From: Shinella sp. UYSO24
Lineage (GTDB): Bacteria > Pseudomonadota > Alphaproteobacteria > Rhizobiales > Rhizobiaceae
Direction of reading: 5' to 3'
DNA: 64,000 nucleotides
NCBI GenBank assembly: GCA_902167985.1
Contig: CABHNZ010000012.1
Span: 146,525-210,524, forward strand
Shown: positions 1 through 9,962 of the stretch, piece after piece
Layout: each line of letters begins with the position of its first letter
How positions within the stretch are numbered: the first letter of the stretch is position 1
Program-made: the position numbers and the translations under genes
Notes under the pieces: generated by a model
Database searches by the model: none
What the model was told of the DNA's origin: nothing
What the model saw: the letters and a program-made list of their open reading frames with translations, nothing else

Positions 1-2680
1 TCTTTCGGCCGTCAGCCAGAACCGTTTTCCATCGCTGAAGCATGATTTCGGCGCGGTGAACGGGCTGTTGTCGCCGTTTCTCGGCGCGGGCTTCTACTAC
101 AAGACCTTCATGTGGCCAAAGCCCTTCTGGGAAAAGGTCTATGAGCCGCTGATCCGGCGCGCCGCCGGTCTCGGCAAGGTGACGCTTGCGGCTGATCCCG
201 ATCGCTACGAGAAAAGCTGGGCGCATTGCGACCTTCTCGTCGTCGGTGGCGGGCCATCCGGGCTGATGGCGGCGCTTGCCGCAGCACGCGCCGGTGCACG
301 GGTGATCCTTGCGGACGAAGGCTTTCGCTTCGGCGGTTCGATGCTCTCGGAAACCGTCACGATCGGCGGTCTGCCGGCGCAAGATTTCGTCCGCCAGACG
401 ATCGAGGAGCTGGCGACACTTCCCAATGTGACGCTGATGCCGCGTACCACCGTGTTCGGCTGGTATGATGATATGGTCTTCGGCGCTGTCGAGCGGGTGC
501 AGAAGCATGTTTCACAGCCTTCCGCCGATCTGCCGATGGAGCGGCTGTGGCGGATCGTTGCCAAGCGGGCGATCCTGTCTTCCGGTGCCGAGGAACGGCC
601 GCTGGTCTTCGGCGGCAATGACAGGCCGGGCGTGATGACCGCCAATGCCGCCAGGACCTATCTCAATCGCTATGGCGTTGCCGTCGGCGGCCGGGTGGCC
701 GTGTTTACCAATGGCGGCTCCGGTTATCGTACTGCCGCAGATCTCGCCGCACGCGGTATCGAGGTCACGGCAATCATTGATGCGCGGCCGGGTGCTGAGG
801 ACGAGGTGCCCGATGGTGTGCGGGTGATCCGCAATGGTGCGATCATCGCCACCAAGGGATGCCACCGGCTGAGCGGTATCATCACCGCGCGCTCCGGCTT
901 CGAGGAGGTGATCGCCTGTGACGCGCTTGCCATGTCCGGCGGCTGGTCGCCGATCGTGCATCTGATGTGCCAGCGGGGGGCAAAGCCGGTCTGGTCTGAG
1001 GAGGCGCAGGCCTTCATGGCGCCGGATGTGGGCGCAGGCTTTACCGCCGCCGGCAGTGCCGCCGGTATCGAGCGGCTCTCCGACTGCCTGCGGGATGGGG
1101 CAGCCAAGGGCTCGGCGGCCGCATCGGCGCTCGGCTTCAGCGCTTATGAAGTCAATACGCCTGATGTTGAGGGCGAATACGATCCGTCCTTTGCGCCGCT
1201 CTGGTATGTGCCGGGCGCCCGTGACAAGGCTTTCGTCGATTTCCAGAACGACGTGGCGGTGAGTGATCTCGGGCTTTCGCAGCGCGAGGGTTTTTCGCAT
1301 ATCGAACATACCAAGCGCTATACGACCGCCGGCATGGCGACCGATCAGGGCAAGCTCGGCAATGTCGCGACGATCGGTATCGTCGCCGGCATGCGGGGTG
1401 TCTCGCCCGCCGAGATCGGCACGACGACTTTCAGGCCTTTCTATACGCCAGTTTCCTTCGGCGCTCTTGCCGGTGCCGAACGCGCCGAGCATTTGCGGCC
1501 GGTCAGAACCTCGCCTCTGCATGGATGGGCGAAGAAGAATGGTGCGACCTTTGTCGAGAGCGGGCTCTGGTATCGTTCCGCATGGTTTGCCCGTGAAGGC
1601 GAGACAGGCTGGCGCGAGAGTGTCGACCGCGAGGTGAGGGCGGTGCGCGAGGCTGTCGGGATCTGCGATGTCTCGACGCTCGGCAAGATCGAGATTTTTG
1701 GTTCGGGGGCTGCGGAGTTCCTCAACCGGGTCTATTCGAACAGTTTTCTCAAGCTGCCGGTCGGCAAGGCGCGCTATGGGCTGATGCTGCGCGAGGACGG
1801 CATGGTGTTCGATGACGGCACGACGAGCCGGCTTGCCGAAAACCACTATGTGATGACGACGACCACGGCCTATGCGGGCGAGGTGCTGGCACATATGGAA
1901 TTTGCCGCCCAGACCTTCTGGCCGGATCTCGATGTGTGTTTCACCTCCTCTTCGGACCAATGGGCGCAGATGTCGATCGCGGGGCCGAAGGCGCGCGATG
2001 TGCTGTCACGCATCGTCGAGGATGATATCTCGGCAGGCGCCTTGCCCTTCCTCGGCGCTCGCACGGTGGTGCTGAAGGGCGGGCTGCAGGCGCGGCTCTT
2101 CCGCATTTCCTTCTCCGGCGAGCTTGCCTTCGAACTGGCGGTGCCAGCCGGTTATGGCGAGAGCGTTGCCGATGCGCTGATGGATGCCGGCCGCGATGAG
2201 GGGATCACCCCCTATGGCGTGGAGGCGCTCAACGTGCTGCGCATCGAAAAAGGGTTCGTCACCCATAACGAACTCGACGGGCGCACGACGGCCGATGATG
2301 TCGGGCTCGGGCGGATGATGGCGATGCAAAAGCCGGATTTCATCGGCAAGCGGCTTTCGACCCGCTTCGGCCTCACCGCCGCCGACCGGCTGCAGCTGGT
2401 GGGCCTGAAGCCGGTCGAGGCCGACAAGGAGTTCAAGGCGGGGGCACATCTTCTCAAGGAGAACGCGACGCCTTCGATGGCGAACGACCAGGGTTTTGTT
2501 TCTTCCGTCTGCTACTCCCCGACGCTTGGCCATTGTATCGGGCTGGCGATGCTGAAATCCGGCCGGGAACGGCTTGGCGAGCGTATCCATGTCTGGGACG
2601 GGCTGCGCGGCACGGATGTGGTGGCGGAAGTCTGCTCGCCCGTCTTCGTCGATCCCGATGCAACCCGGCTTCATTCCTGA
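1..2680 (+). CDS. soxA: Sarcosine oxidase alpha subunit (5' partial)
   Basis: The reading frame is open from base 2, so the gene starts before the window; about 890 C-terminal residues are visible of a family that is usually 980-1000 aa. The heterotetrameric enzyme oxidatively demethylates sarcosine to glycine and passes the one-carbon unit to tetrahydrofolate. A Rossmann nucleotide-binding motif (VVGGGPSGLMAA) follows a segment typical of SoxA (AGFYYKTFMWPKPFWEK). The C-terminal 400 residues form the GcvT-like aminomethyltransferase/folate domain, with FSGELAFEL and NVLRIEKGF. The GTG at 56 is internal. soxG follows after 10 bp; soxB and soxD probably lie upstream, outside the window. Confidence 0.95.
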   Translation, partial: LSAVSQNRFPSLKHDFGAVNGLLSPFLGAGFYYKTFMWPKPFWEKVYEPLIRRAAGLGKVTLAADPDRYEKSWAHCDLLVVGGGPSGLMAALAAARAGARVILADEGFRFGGSMLSETVTIGGLPAQDFVRQTIEELATLPNVTLMPRTTVFGWYDDMVFGAVERVQKHVSQPSADLPMERLWRIVAKRAILSSGAEERPLVFGGNDRPGVMTANAARTYLNRYGVAVGGRVAVFTNGGSGYRTAADLAARGIEVTAIIDARPGAEDEVPDGVRVIRNGAIIATKGCHRLSGIITARSGFEEVIACDALAMSGGWSPIVHLMCQRGAKPVWSEEAQAFMAPDVGAGFTAAGSAAGIERLSDCLRDGAAKGSAAASALGFSAYEVNTPDVEGEYDPSFAPLWYVPGARDKAFVDFQNDVAVSDLGLSQREGFSHIEHTKRYTTAGMATDQGKLGNVATIGIVAGMRGVSPAEIGTTTFRPFYTPVSFGALAGAERAEHLRPVRTSPLHGWAKKNGATFVESGLWYRSAWFAREGETGWRESVDREVRAVREAVGICDVSTLGKIEIFGSGAAEFLNRVYSNSFLKLPVGKARYGLMLREDGMVFDDGTTSRLAENHYVMTTTTAYAGEVLAHMEFAAQTFWPDLDVCFTSSSDQWAQMSIAGPKARDVLSRIVEDDISAGALPFLGARTVVLKGGLQARLFRISFSGELAFELAVPAGYGESVADALMDAGRDEGITPYGVEALNVLRIEKGFVTHNELDGRTTADDVGLGRMMAMQKPDFIGKRLSTRFGLTAADRLQLVGLKPVEADKEFKAGAHLLKENATPSMANDQGFVSSVCYSPTLGHCIGLAMLKSGRERLGERIHVWDGLRGTDVVAEVCSPVFVDPDATRLHS

Positions 2681-2690
2681 GGAACACCCG

Positions 2691-3239
2691 ATGGCACTCA
2701 ATCTCGTTCACCGGCATGTTCTGGAAGATCATCTCTCCGGCTTCGAAACCGGGATCAATCCGAACCATCTCTCCGTCGTCAGGCGGCCGGTGATCTTTTC
2801 CGTGCTGGCGCTATCGGGCCGGGAAGGGGACGTGGAGGCGGCGCTTGGTGCTGTCGCTGGCTTTTCCGTGCGCCGCTGCGGCCCCGGCGAGTGGCTGGTG
2901 GTGTCCGAAGCGATAGGGCCTGAAGCGGCCGCCGGAGCGCTTGCCGGCATAGATGGTGCGGCCGTTGCCGATCAGAGCGACGGCAAGGTGCTGATGGCGC
3001 TGATTGGGCCGAGCGTGCGCAAGATCCTGTCGAAATGCGTCGCGATCGACCTGCATCGCGATGTGTTCAGTGAAGGGCAATCCGCCAACATGCTGTGCTG
3101 TCAGGTGGCGGCCAATGTGATACGCGTCGGCGACGACCGGTTCGAGATCATTCTGCCGAGGTCCTATGCCGGGTTCCTGTTCGACACCGTCATGGAGATG
3201 GGGCGGGAATATGCGCTCACGGCGGGGTTTCGGCCGTAA
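2691..3239 (+). CDS. soxG: Sarcosine oxidase gamma subunit
   Basis: 182 aa, starting MALNLVHRHVLEDHL at an ATG 10 bp after the soxA stop. SoxG is the small structural subunit of heterotetrameric sarcosine oxidase, related to the GcvT fold. Length and position directly after soxA match the usual soxBDAG order. An alternative in-frame start further upstream would lie inside soxA and is unlikely. No further sox or folate genes follow; the next plus-strand gene is livH. Confidence 0.93.
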   Translation: MALNLVHRHVLEDHLSGFETGINPNHLSVVRRPVIFSVLALSGREGDVEAALGAVAGFSVRRCGPGEWLVVSEAIGPEAAAGALAGIDGAAVADQSDGKVLMALIGPSVRKILSKCVAIDLHRDVFSEGQSANMLCCQVAANVIRVGDDRFEIILPRSYAGFLFDTVMEMGREYALTAGFRP

Positions 3240-3263
3240 GGCGGTATCTAAGAGTGCCGCAGC

Positions 3264-3377
3264 TCAGAACCATTTGCCGGAATTGCGCTTCGGGTCGGTG
3301 ATGTAGACGACGAAGATGCCGATCAAGAGAGCGATGACCGGGGTTCCGAAAAACGCATAGATTTCAAACCAGGTCAT
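3264..3377 (-). CDS. 37-aa single-pass membrane microprotein
   Basis: Starts MTWFEIYAFFGTPV and ends SGKWF. A strong ribosome site (GCGGAGG) lies 5 bases before the ATG. The peptide has one hydrophobic segment (about residues 8-27) and a short basic tail (DPKRNSGKW). That ribosome site, the coherent membrane profile and a second similar small gene just upstream on the same strand argue it is real. It is shorter than most gene finders accept. I do not know its function; such peptides often act as small subunits of membrane enzymes or transporters, which is only inference here. Confidence 0.6.
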   Translation of the reverse strand: MTWFEIYAFFGTPVIALLIGIFVVYITDPKRNSGKWF

Positions 3378-3423
3378 GTGAGCCTCCGCAGAGTAAATCT
3401 CGCCACGAAATGTAGTAGTAGGC

Positions 3424-3603
3424 CTATGGCAAAGCAAGCTGTGCTTGCGGCGCGATGGCCCATATGGTGATCGGCTGCCCGTTACTCACCTGAAACAGAA
3501 TGGCCAGCGACGGTGCCACCACGCCGGTGACGATCACGCCGGATGCCAGCGCGTTCAGCCAGTTGGCCGTAAGCTTGGTTCTTTCATTCTGAATTATTGT
3601 CAT
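3424..3603 (-). CDS. 59-aa small membrane protein
   Basis: Starts MTIIQNERTKLTANWLNALA and has one central hydrophobic stretch (about residues 20-37: SGVIVTGVVAPSLAILF). It lies 46 bp upstream of the 37-aa microprotein on the same strand, so the two probably form a small operon. No clear Shine-Dalgarno sequence is visible. I recall similar short NERTKLTANWLN-type membrane proteins in rhizobial genomes without a known role. The pair points away from soxG and from livH. Confidence 0.5.
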   Translation of the reverse strand: MTIIQNERTKLTANWLNALASGVIVTGVVAPSLAILFQVSNGQPITIWAIAPQAQLALP

Positions 3604-3757
3604 GATTCGACGCTATCGGCAAAATTTCTCGGTTGCAAGGATGCTGCTTTGCAGCCGGTGCGCGATGATTGTCTGTTGATGCCCGGTATTCCAAGGTCAA
3701 ACCAAATCCGACGTCAGTAAAGCGCGATACGAATCCTGCTCGTATTCGGGCATCGGG

Positions 3758-3794
3758 TGGCGCAAATCTGTAAATCGTGAGCAAATTTGCGCCA
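3758..3794. promoter_or_regulatory. Perfect 10-bp inverted repeat upstream of livH
   Basis: Arms TGGCGCAAAT and ATTTGCGCCA (exact reverse complements) are separated by 17 bases, 160-196 bp before the livH ATG. The 350-bp stretch 3604-3953 holds no convincing gene. This repeat is its clearest feature and is a candidate operator or regulatory hairpin for the liv operon or for the divergent 59-aa gene. The regulator is not identifiable. Confidence 0.45.
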
Positions 3795-3953
3795 TCACGG
3801 GCAATTGCTCCGGGAATTTCCACTGCCTCTTTATTTTGCACTTCACATTCCGGATGAAACCATTATGAAAATCGGAATAGGCCCATGCGAAAAATGGGAC
3901 AGACAATACAAGAGATGCAGCCGCAGCGACGGACTGTATCCAGGGGAAAGCAG

Positions 3954-4856
<903 letters not shown>

Positions 4857-4857
4857 C

Positions 4858-6244
4858 ATGTCCCCAGTATCGCAAAAAGGCGAAACCTCCCTGATGGCAA
4901 AGGCAATCAGGGAAGGGGTCTTCGCGGCTATCATCTCCTTCTTCATGTTCCTGCTCTATGTCGGCGTCGAGACATATCAGGATATCAACAACGCACTCGT
5001 CTGGCGCATGCGCTGGGGCCTGTTGTTCATCTTCGTGGCGATCGCCGCGATCGGCCGGTTCCTGACCGTCGGCTTCATCAAGCCGCATCTGGACGCGCGC
5101 AAGCTGAACAACGCCAAGAGCGGCATTCTCGAGATCTCGAGCGAGAAGAGCTTCTTCCATAAGCATTTTCTCAAGATCGCGCTGGTCTTCCTGCTGGTCT
5201 ATCCGTTCCTGATGATGGCGATCGTCGGCAAGCAGGGCTCGCTGAAATATGTCGACAATTTCGGCATCCAGATCCTCATCTATGTGATGCTCGCCTGGGG
5301 TCTCAACATCGTCGTCGGCCTCGCGGGTCTGCTCGATCTGGGTTACGTCGCCTTCTATGCGGTCGGCGCCTATTCCTACGCACTGCTCTCCACCCATTTC
5401 GGCCTGTCCTTCTGGATACTTCTGCCGCTTTCGGGGATTTTCGCTGCACTCTGGGGCATCATTCTCGGCTTCCCCGTGTTGCGCCTGAGGGGCGACTATC
5501 TGGCGATCGTCACGCTCGCCTTCGGTGAGATCATCCGCCTCGTGCTGATCAACTGGACGGATGTGACGAAGGGAACCTTTGGTGTTTCCGGTATCGCCAA
5601 GGCTTCCGTCTTCGGCATCTGGTCTTTCGACATCGGTGCGCCGAACAATTTCGCCAAGCTTTCGGCCTTGCGACCTCCTCGGTCTATTACAAGGTCTTCC
5701 TTTTCTACGTCATCCTGGCGCTTTGCCTGCTGACGGCCTATGTGACGATCCGCCTGCGCCGCATGCCGATCGGCCGCGCATGGGAAGCACTTCGCGAGGA
5801 CGAGATCGCCTGCCGGTCGCTGGGCATCAACACGGTGGCGACCAAGCTCACGGCCTTTGCAACGGGTGCGATGTTCGGTGGCTTTGCCGGTTCGTTCTTC
5901 GCTGCGCGCCAGGGCTTCGTTTCGCCGGAGAGCTTCGTCTTCCTGGAATCTGCCGTCATCCTCGCGATCGTCGTTCTCGGCGGCATGGGTTCGCTCACCG
6001 GTATCGCGATCGCTGCGGTCGTGATGATCGGCGGCACCGAAGTGCTGCGCGACATGGACTTCCTGAAAGTGGTCTTCGGGCCGGACTTCACGCCGGAACT
6101 CTACCGCATGCTGCTCTTCGGTCTGGCCATGGTCATCGTCATGCTGTTCAAGCCGCGCGGTTTCGTCGGCGCACGCGAGCCGACCGCCTTCCTGAAGGAG
6201 CGCAAGGCGGTTTCCGGTAGCTTCACCAAGGAGGGCCATGCTGA
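4858..6244 (+). CDS. livM: Branched-chain amino acid ABC transporter permease LivM (two frameshifts)
   Basis: Second permease of the Liv importer, about 462 aa after correction. The frame breaks at the T run 5660-5662: adding one T gives [20 protein letters not shown] and continues into the family core ([23 protein letters not shown]). A second break at 6240 is inferred because the frame otherwise runs through livG to 6827; adding one G gives KEGHG then TGA overlapping the livG ATG, the usual rhizobial junction. A long N-terminal extension precedes the transmembrane domain. I read both breaks as sequence errors. If they are real, the permease would be truncated and the importer probably inactive. 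Confidence 0.88.
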
Positions 6245-7104
6245 TGGCTCCGGAAACGACTGCAATGAAGGATACGATCCTCAAGGTCGAGCATCTGTCG
6301 ATGAAGTTCGGCGGCCTGATGGCCATCAACGACTTCTCGTTCGAAGCCAGACGCGGCGAAATCACCGCGCTGATCGGCCCGAACGGTGCCGGCAAGACCA
6401 CCGTCTTCAACTGCATCACCGGCTTCTACAAGCCGACGATGGGAATGATCACGCTCAATCGCAAGGGCGGCAAGACGCTGCTTCTCGAACGCCTCAAGGA
6501 TTTCGAGATCAACAAGAAGGCTGGCGTGGCGCGCACTTTCCAGAATATCCGGCTGTTTTCCGGCCTGACGGTTCTGGAGAACCTGCTGGTTGCCCAGCAC
6601 AATGCCCTGATGAAGTCGTCCGGCTACACGATCCTCGGCCTGCTCGGCTCGCCCACCTACAAGCGTGCGGTGACGGCGTCGGTCGACAAGGCGCGCTACT
6701 GGCTGGAAAAGGCGGATCTTCTCGATCGTGCCGACGACCCGGCCGGCGATCTTTCCTACGGCGCCCAGCGCCGTCTGGAAATCGCCCGCGCCATGTGCAC
6801 GGGGCCGGAGCTGCTGTGCCTCGATGAGCCGGCCGCCGGTCTCAACCCGAAGGAATCGCTGACGCTCAACACGTTGCTGCGCAGTATCCGTGACGAAGGC
6901 ACATCGCTGCTCCTGATCGAGCATGACATGTCCGTCGTGATGGAAATTTCCGACCACGTCGTGGTTCTGGAATATGGCCAGAAGATTTCCGATGGCACGC
7001 CGGAGCATGTGAAGACCGATCCGAAGGTCATCGCTGCCTATCTCGGCGTCGAGGATGATGAAGTTGATGAAATCGAAGAACAGCTTGACGGAGGGGCGGT
7101 GTGA
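6244..7104 (+). CDS. livG: Branched-chain amino acid ABC transporter ATPase LivG
   Basis: 286 aa from ATG 6244 ([18 protein letters not shown]). This start suits the AAGGAGG at about 6228-6234 better than the ATG at 6238, which sits too close to it. Walker A is GPNGAGKTT, the signature region reads LSYGAQRRLEIARAM, and Walker B is ELLCLDEPAAGLNP. LivG is one of the two cytoplasmic ATPases driving the LivHM channel. It ends overlapping the livF start (ATGA). Confidence 0.95.
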   Translation: MAPETTAMKDTILKVEHLSMKFGGLMAINDFSFEARRGEITALIGPNGAGKTTVFNCITGFYKPTMGMITLNRKGGKTLLLERLKDFEINKKAGVARTFQNIRLFSGLTVLENLLVAQHNALMKSSGYTILGLLGSPTYKRAVTASVDKARYWLEKADLLDRADDPAGDLSYGAQRRLEIARAMCTGPELLCLDEPAAGLNPKESLTLNTLLRSIRDEGTSLLLIEHDMSVVMEISDHVVVLEYGQKISDGTPEHVKTDPKVIAAYLGVEDDEVDEIEEQLDGGAV

Positions 7105-7832
7105 TGGCCGGTGAGCCCCTTCTCAAAGTCCAGGGTGTCGAAACCTACTATGGCAATATCCGGGCGCTTTCGGGTGTCGATGTCGAGGTCCACAAGGGCG
7201 AGATCGTCAGCCTGATCGGCGCCAACGGCGCCGGCAAGTCGACGCTGATGATGACGATCTGCGGCAGCCCGCAGGCGCGTGCCGGTCAGGTGATCTTCGA
7301 TGGCGAGGACATCACCAAGCTGCCGACGCATCTGATTGCGCGCAAGCGGATCGCCCAGTCCCCGGAAGGGCGGCGCATCTTTCCGCGCATGACGGTGTTC
7401 GAGAACCTGCAGATGGGTGCCAATCTCGACAACCTGAAATATTTCAAGGAAGACGTGGAGAAGATCTTCGTGATGTTCCCGCGCCTGAAGGAGCGCCAGA
7501 GCCAGCGTGGCGGCACATTGTCGGGCGGCGAGCAGCAGATGCTGTCGATCGGGCGTGCGCTCATGGCGCGGCCGAAGCTGCTTCTCCTCGACGAGCCGTC
7601 GCTCGGTCTTGCACCACTGATCGTCAAGGGCATTTTCGAGGCGATCAAGAAGCTCAACAAGGAAGAGGGGCTCACCGTCTTCCTCGTCGAACAGAACGCC
7701 TTTGCGGCGCTGAAACTCTCCGATCGCGCCTATGTGATGGTCAATGGCAAAGTCACCATGTCGGGTTCCGGCAAGGAATTGCTGACCAATCCGGAGGTTC
7801 GCGCGGCCTATCTCGAGGGGGGACGGCATTGA
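7104..7832 (+). CDS. livF: Branched-chain amino acid ABC transporter ATPase LivF
   Basis: 242 aa starting at ATG 7104, which overlaps the livG stop by 1 base. Walker A is GANGAGKST, the signature is LSGGEQQMLSIGRAL, and Walker B is LLLLDEPSLGLAP. Partner ATPase of LivG in the Liv importer. The gene is intact and is followed by a DUF6867 gene in the same direction. Confidence 0.95.
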   Translation: MAGEPLLKVQGVETYYGNIRALSGVDVEVHKGEIVSLIGANGAGKSTLMMTICGSPQARAGQVIFDGEDITKLPTHLIARKRIAQSPEGRRIFPRMTVFENLQMGANLDNLKYFKEDVEKIFVMFPRLKERQSQRGGTLSGGEQQMLSIGRALMARPKLLLLDEPSLGLAPLIVKGIFEAIKKLNKEEGLTVFLVEQNAFAALKLSDRAYVMVNGKVTMSGSGKELLTNPEVRAAYLEGGRH

Positions 7833-7910
7833 GCGGTTTGTCGACCCGACAGAAGGTTCCCGCAGGCATCGTCGCCGGCGGTTCGCGCAGCAAGAGCAGG
7901 AGCGCCTGAG

Positions 7911-8264
7911 ATGCAGGGATTGTTCTTCGAAACCGATGAAGGCGTGCACATGGCGTTGCGCGTCGTGGTCTTCCTTATCGGCCTGTGGACCGCGTGGCGG
8001 TCCGGCAAGGCGGCAGCGGAAGGCTGGGCGGAATATCCGACCGTCATCGCCTATACGGTCCTTCTGGCCGTCGGCATGAGCTTCCTTCACTATGCGCTGT
8101 TCCAGGGGCCGTTTCTTAGCCTTTTCTACTATCCGATCGATTTCATTACGCTTCTCATCTTCTCGACGGCGGGCTTCCGGGTGCGTCGTACGCGGCAGAT
8201 GGTGCAGAATTATTATTGGCTCTACGAGCAGGCCTCGCCCTTTTCGTGGAAGAACAAACATTGA
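7911..8264 (+). CDS. DUF6867-type small membrane protein of the liv operon
   Basis: 117 aa, starting MQGLFFETDEGVHMALRVVV with GGAGCG a few bases upstream. Three hydrophobic segments (about residues 14-30, 44-62, 70-86) precede a basic C-terminal tail (RRTRQMVQNYYWLYEQASP). It resembles the DUF6867 family, which I recall lying between livF and livK in rhizobia. Function is unknown; position suggests an accessory to branched-chain amino acid uptake. Family assignment is from memory of the pattern. Confidence 0.7.
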   Translation: MQGLFFETDEGVHMALRVVVFLIGLWTAWRSGKAAAEGWAEYPTVIAYTVLLAVGMSFLHYALFQGPFLSLFYYPIDFITLLIFSTAGFRVRRTRQMVQNYYWLYEQASPFSWKNKH

Positions 8265-8271
8265 CACTTGT

Positions 8272-8293
8272 GGCAATCTGCAATCAGATTGCC
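8272..8293 (+). promoter_or_regulatory. 9-bp hairpin between the permease genes and livK
   Basis: GGCAATCTG-CAAT-CAGATTGCC is a perfect 9-bp stem with a 4-base loop, directly after the DUF6867 stop. No T-run follows, so it may slow read-through or stabilise upstream or downstream mRNA, as expected where a binding protein must be made in excess over its permease. A TTGACA at 8261-8266 could be a -35 box for a separate livK promoter, but no good -10 box is clear. Confidence 0.4.
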
Positions 8294-8406
8294 CTCAATA
8301 AAGCATAGGTTTTCAAGCCTAGAGTGGAACAGCTTTCCGGCGCAGTGGTGGTGGGTATTGCGTACGGTCCCAACAATCGGCTCACCTTAGAACTGGGAGT
8401 ATATCT

Positions 8407-9530
8407 ATGAAGACGTCTCTTCTCTCCGCGGTAGCGCTGACGGCGATCGTTGCCTTCGGCGGCGCGGCACGAGCCGACATCGTGATCGGCGTTGCCGGCC
8501 CGCTGACCGGTCCGAACGCTGCTTTTGGTGCACAGCTTCAGAAGGGTGCCGAGCAGGCCATCGCCGACATCAACGCTGCCGGTGGCATCAAGGGCGAAAA
8601 GCTCAAGATTGAACTCGGCGACGACGTTTCGGATCCGAAGCAGGGTATTTCGGTTGCCAACAAGTTCGTTGCTGACGGCGTCAAGTATGTCGTCGGTCAC
8701 TTCAACTCGGGCGTTCCATCCCGGCATCGGAAGTCTATGCCGAAAACGGCATTCTCGAAGTGACGCCGGCTGCAACCAACCCGACCTTCACCGAGCGCGG
8801 CCTGTGGAACACGTTCCGTACCTGCGGTCGTGACGACCAGCAGGGTGGCGTTGCAGGTGCTTATCTCGCATCGCACTTCAAGGACCAGAAGATCGCCATC
8901 ATCGACGACAAGACGCCTTACGGTCAGGGCCTTGCCGACGAAACCAAGAAGGCGCTGAACGCCAAGGGCGTCAAGGAAGTCATGCGCGAAGCCGTCAATG
9001 TCGGCGACAAGGACTTCTCGGCTCTCATCGCAAAGATGAAGCAGGCCGGCGTTTCGATCATCTACTGGGGCGGTCTGCATACCGAAGCCGGTCTGATCAT
9101 CCGCCAGTCGAAGGATCAGGGCCTGAAGGCAACGCTCGTTTCGGGTGACGGTATCGTTTCGAACGAACTGGCCTCGATCGCCGGCGACGCAGTCGCAGGT
9201 ACGCTGAACACGTTCGGCCCGGATCCGACCCTGCGTCCGGACAACAAGGACCTGGTTGCCAAGTTCAAGGCTGCCGGCTTCAACCCGGAAGCCTACACGC
9301 TCTACTCCTACGCTGCCGTTCAGGTCATTGCCGCAGCCATCAAGGATGCGGGCTCGGCCGACGACGCGGAAGCCGTCGCAAAGGCGCTGCACGAAAAGGG
9401 TCCGTTCAAGACCGTTCTCGGCGACCTGTCCTACGACGCCAAGGGCGACCCGAAGCTGCCGGGCTACGTCATGTACGAATGGAAGAAGGGTCCGGACGGG
9501 AACTACAGCTACTTCCAGAAGGCCGACTAA
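8407..9530 (+). CDS. livK: Leu/Ile/Val-binding periplasmic protein (one frameshift)
   Basis: 374 aa after correction. A Sec signal peptide ([23 protein letters not shown]) precedes the mature start [18 protein letters not shown], the type I periplasmic binding fold. The frame breaks at the TT at 8714-8715; restoring TTT gives [30 protein letters not shown], the expected sequence. The second half includes [17 protein letters not shown] and [15 protein letters not shown]. It captures branched-chain amino acids for LivHMGF. A strong terminator follows. Confidence 0.93.
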
Positions 9531-9555
9531 GCCTTTCTTCGTCATCATGCATTCG

Positions 9556-9580
9556 GAAAGCCCGGCATTGCCGGGCTTTC
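9556..9580 (+). terminator. Rho-independent terminator after livK
   Basis: GAAAGCCCGGC-ATT-GCCGGGCTTTC is a perfect 11-bp stem with a 3-base loop, 25 bp after the livK stop. The tail is T-poor beyond the stem, but the stem itself ends in TTTC. Confidence 0.8.
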
Positions 9581-9630
9581 TCGTATCTGGCGCTCATTCC
9601 CGTCGATGCTCGGCCGTCGATACAGGGCCG

Positions 9631-9864
9631 TCAATATTGGCCGGTGACGCCACCTGCGGATTTGCGCGGGCGTGACGGGGTAGCGCGGGGCGTTTGACGA
9701 GGGGTGTGCGCGGTGTCGCTCTCAGTTTCCTCGTTGTCGATCTCGACCTTGATGGCGCCGCGGACGCTTGCCTGCATCATGCGTACCGCTGCCACGGCTT
9801 CTCGCGCGCTCTGCACCGTCTTGCTGCGACGTTCGTCGCGTACGGATTTGACTATGAAGGTCAT
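9631..9864 (-). CDS. Hypothetical 77-aa protein
   Basis: Start chosen at ATG 9864 (MTFIVKSVRDERRSKTVQSA) because GAGGAG lies 6 bases upstream; the longer frame from 9966 has no such site. The first half is predicted helical and basic. The C-terminal third is Pro/Thr/Arg-rich (HTPRQTPRATPSRPRKS) and probably disordered. No family is recognised. It sits between the livK terminator and a response-regulator gene on the same strand. Confidence 0.45.
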   Translation of the reverse strand: MTFIVKSVRDERRSKTVQSAREAVAAVRMMQASVRGAIKVEIDNEETESDTAHTPRQTPRATPSRPRKSAGGVTGQY

Positions 9865-9962
9865 CAGCATCTCCTCTATCTGAGAAGACAACTGGTGACG
9901 GCACCGGTCGTTCCCTGAAACTCCGAGAGGATGCTTGCGGATCGCTGCAGTGTCAGCGCCCG

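Noticed and set aside
512..1960. 482-codon minus-strand frame
   Set aside because: Shadow of soxA.
5742..6827. Long frame joining livM to out-of-frame livG sequence
   Set aside because: Its second half is livG read in the wrong frame; explained by a missing base at the livM end.
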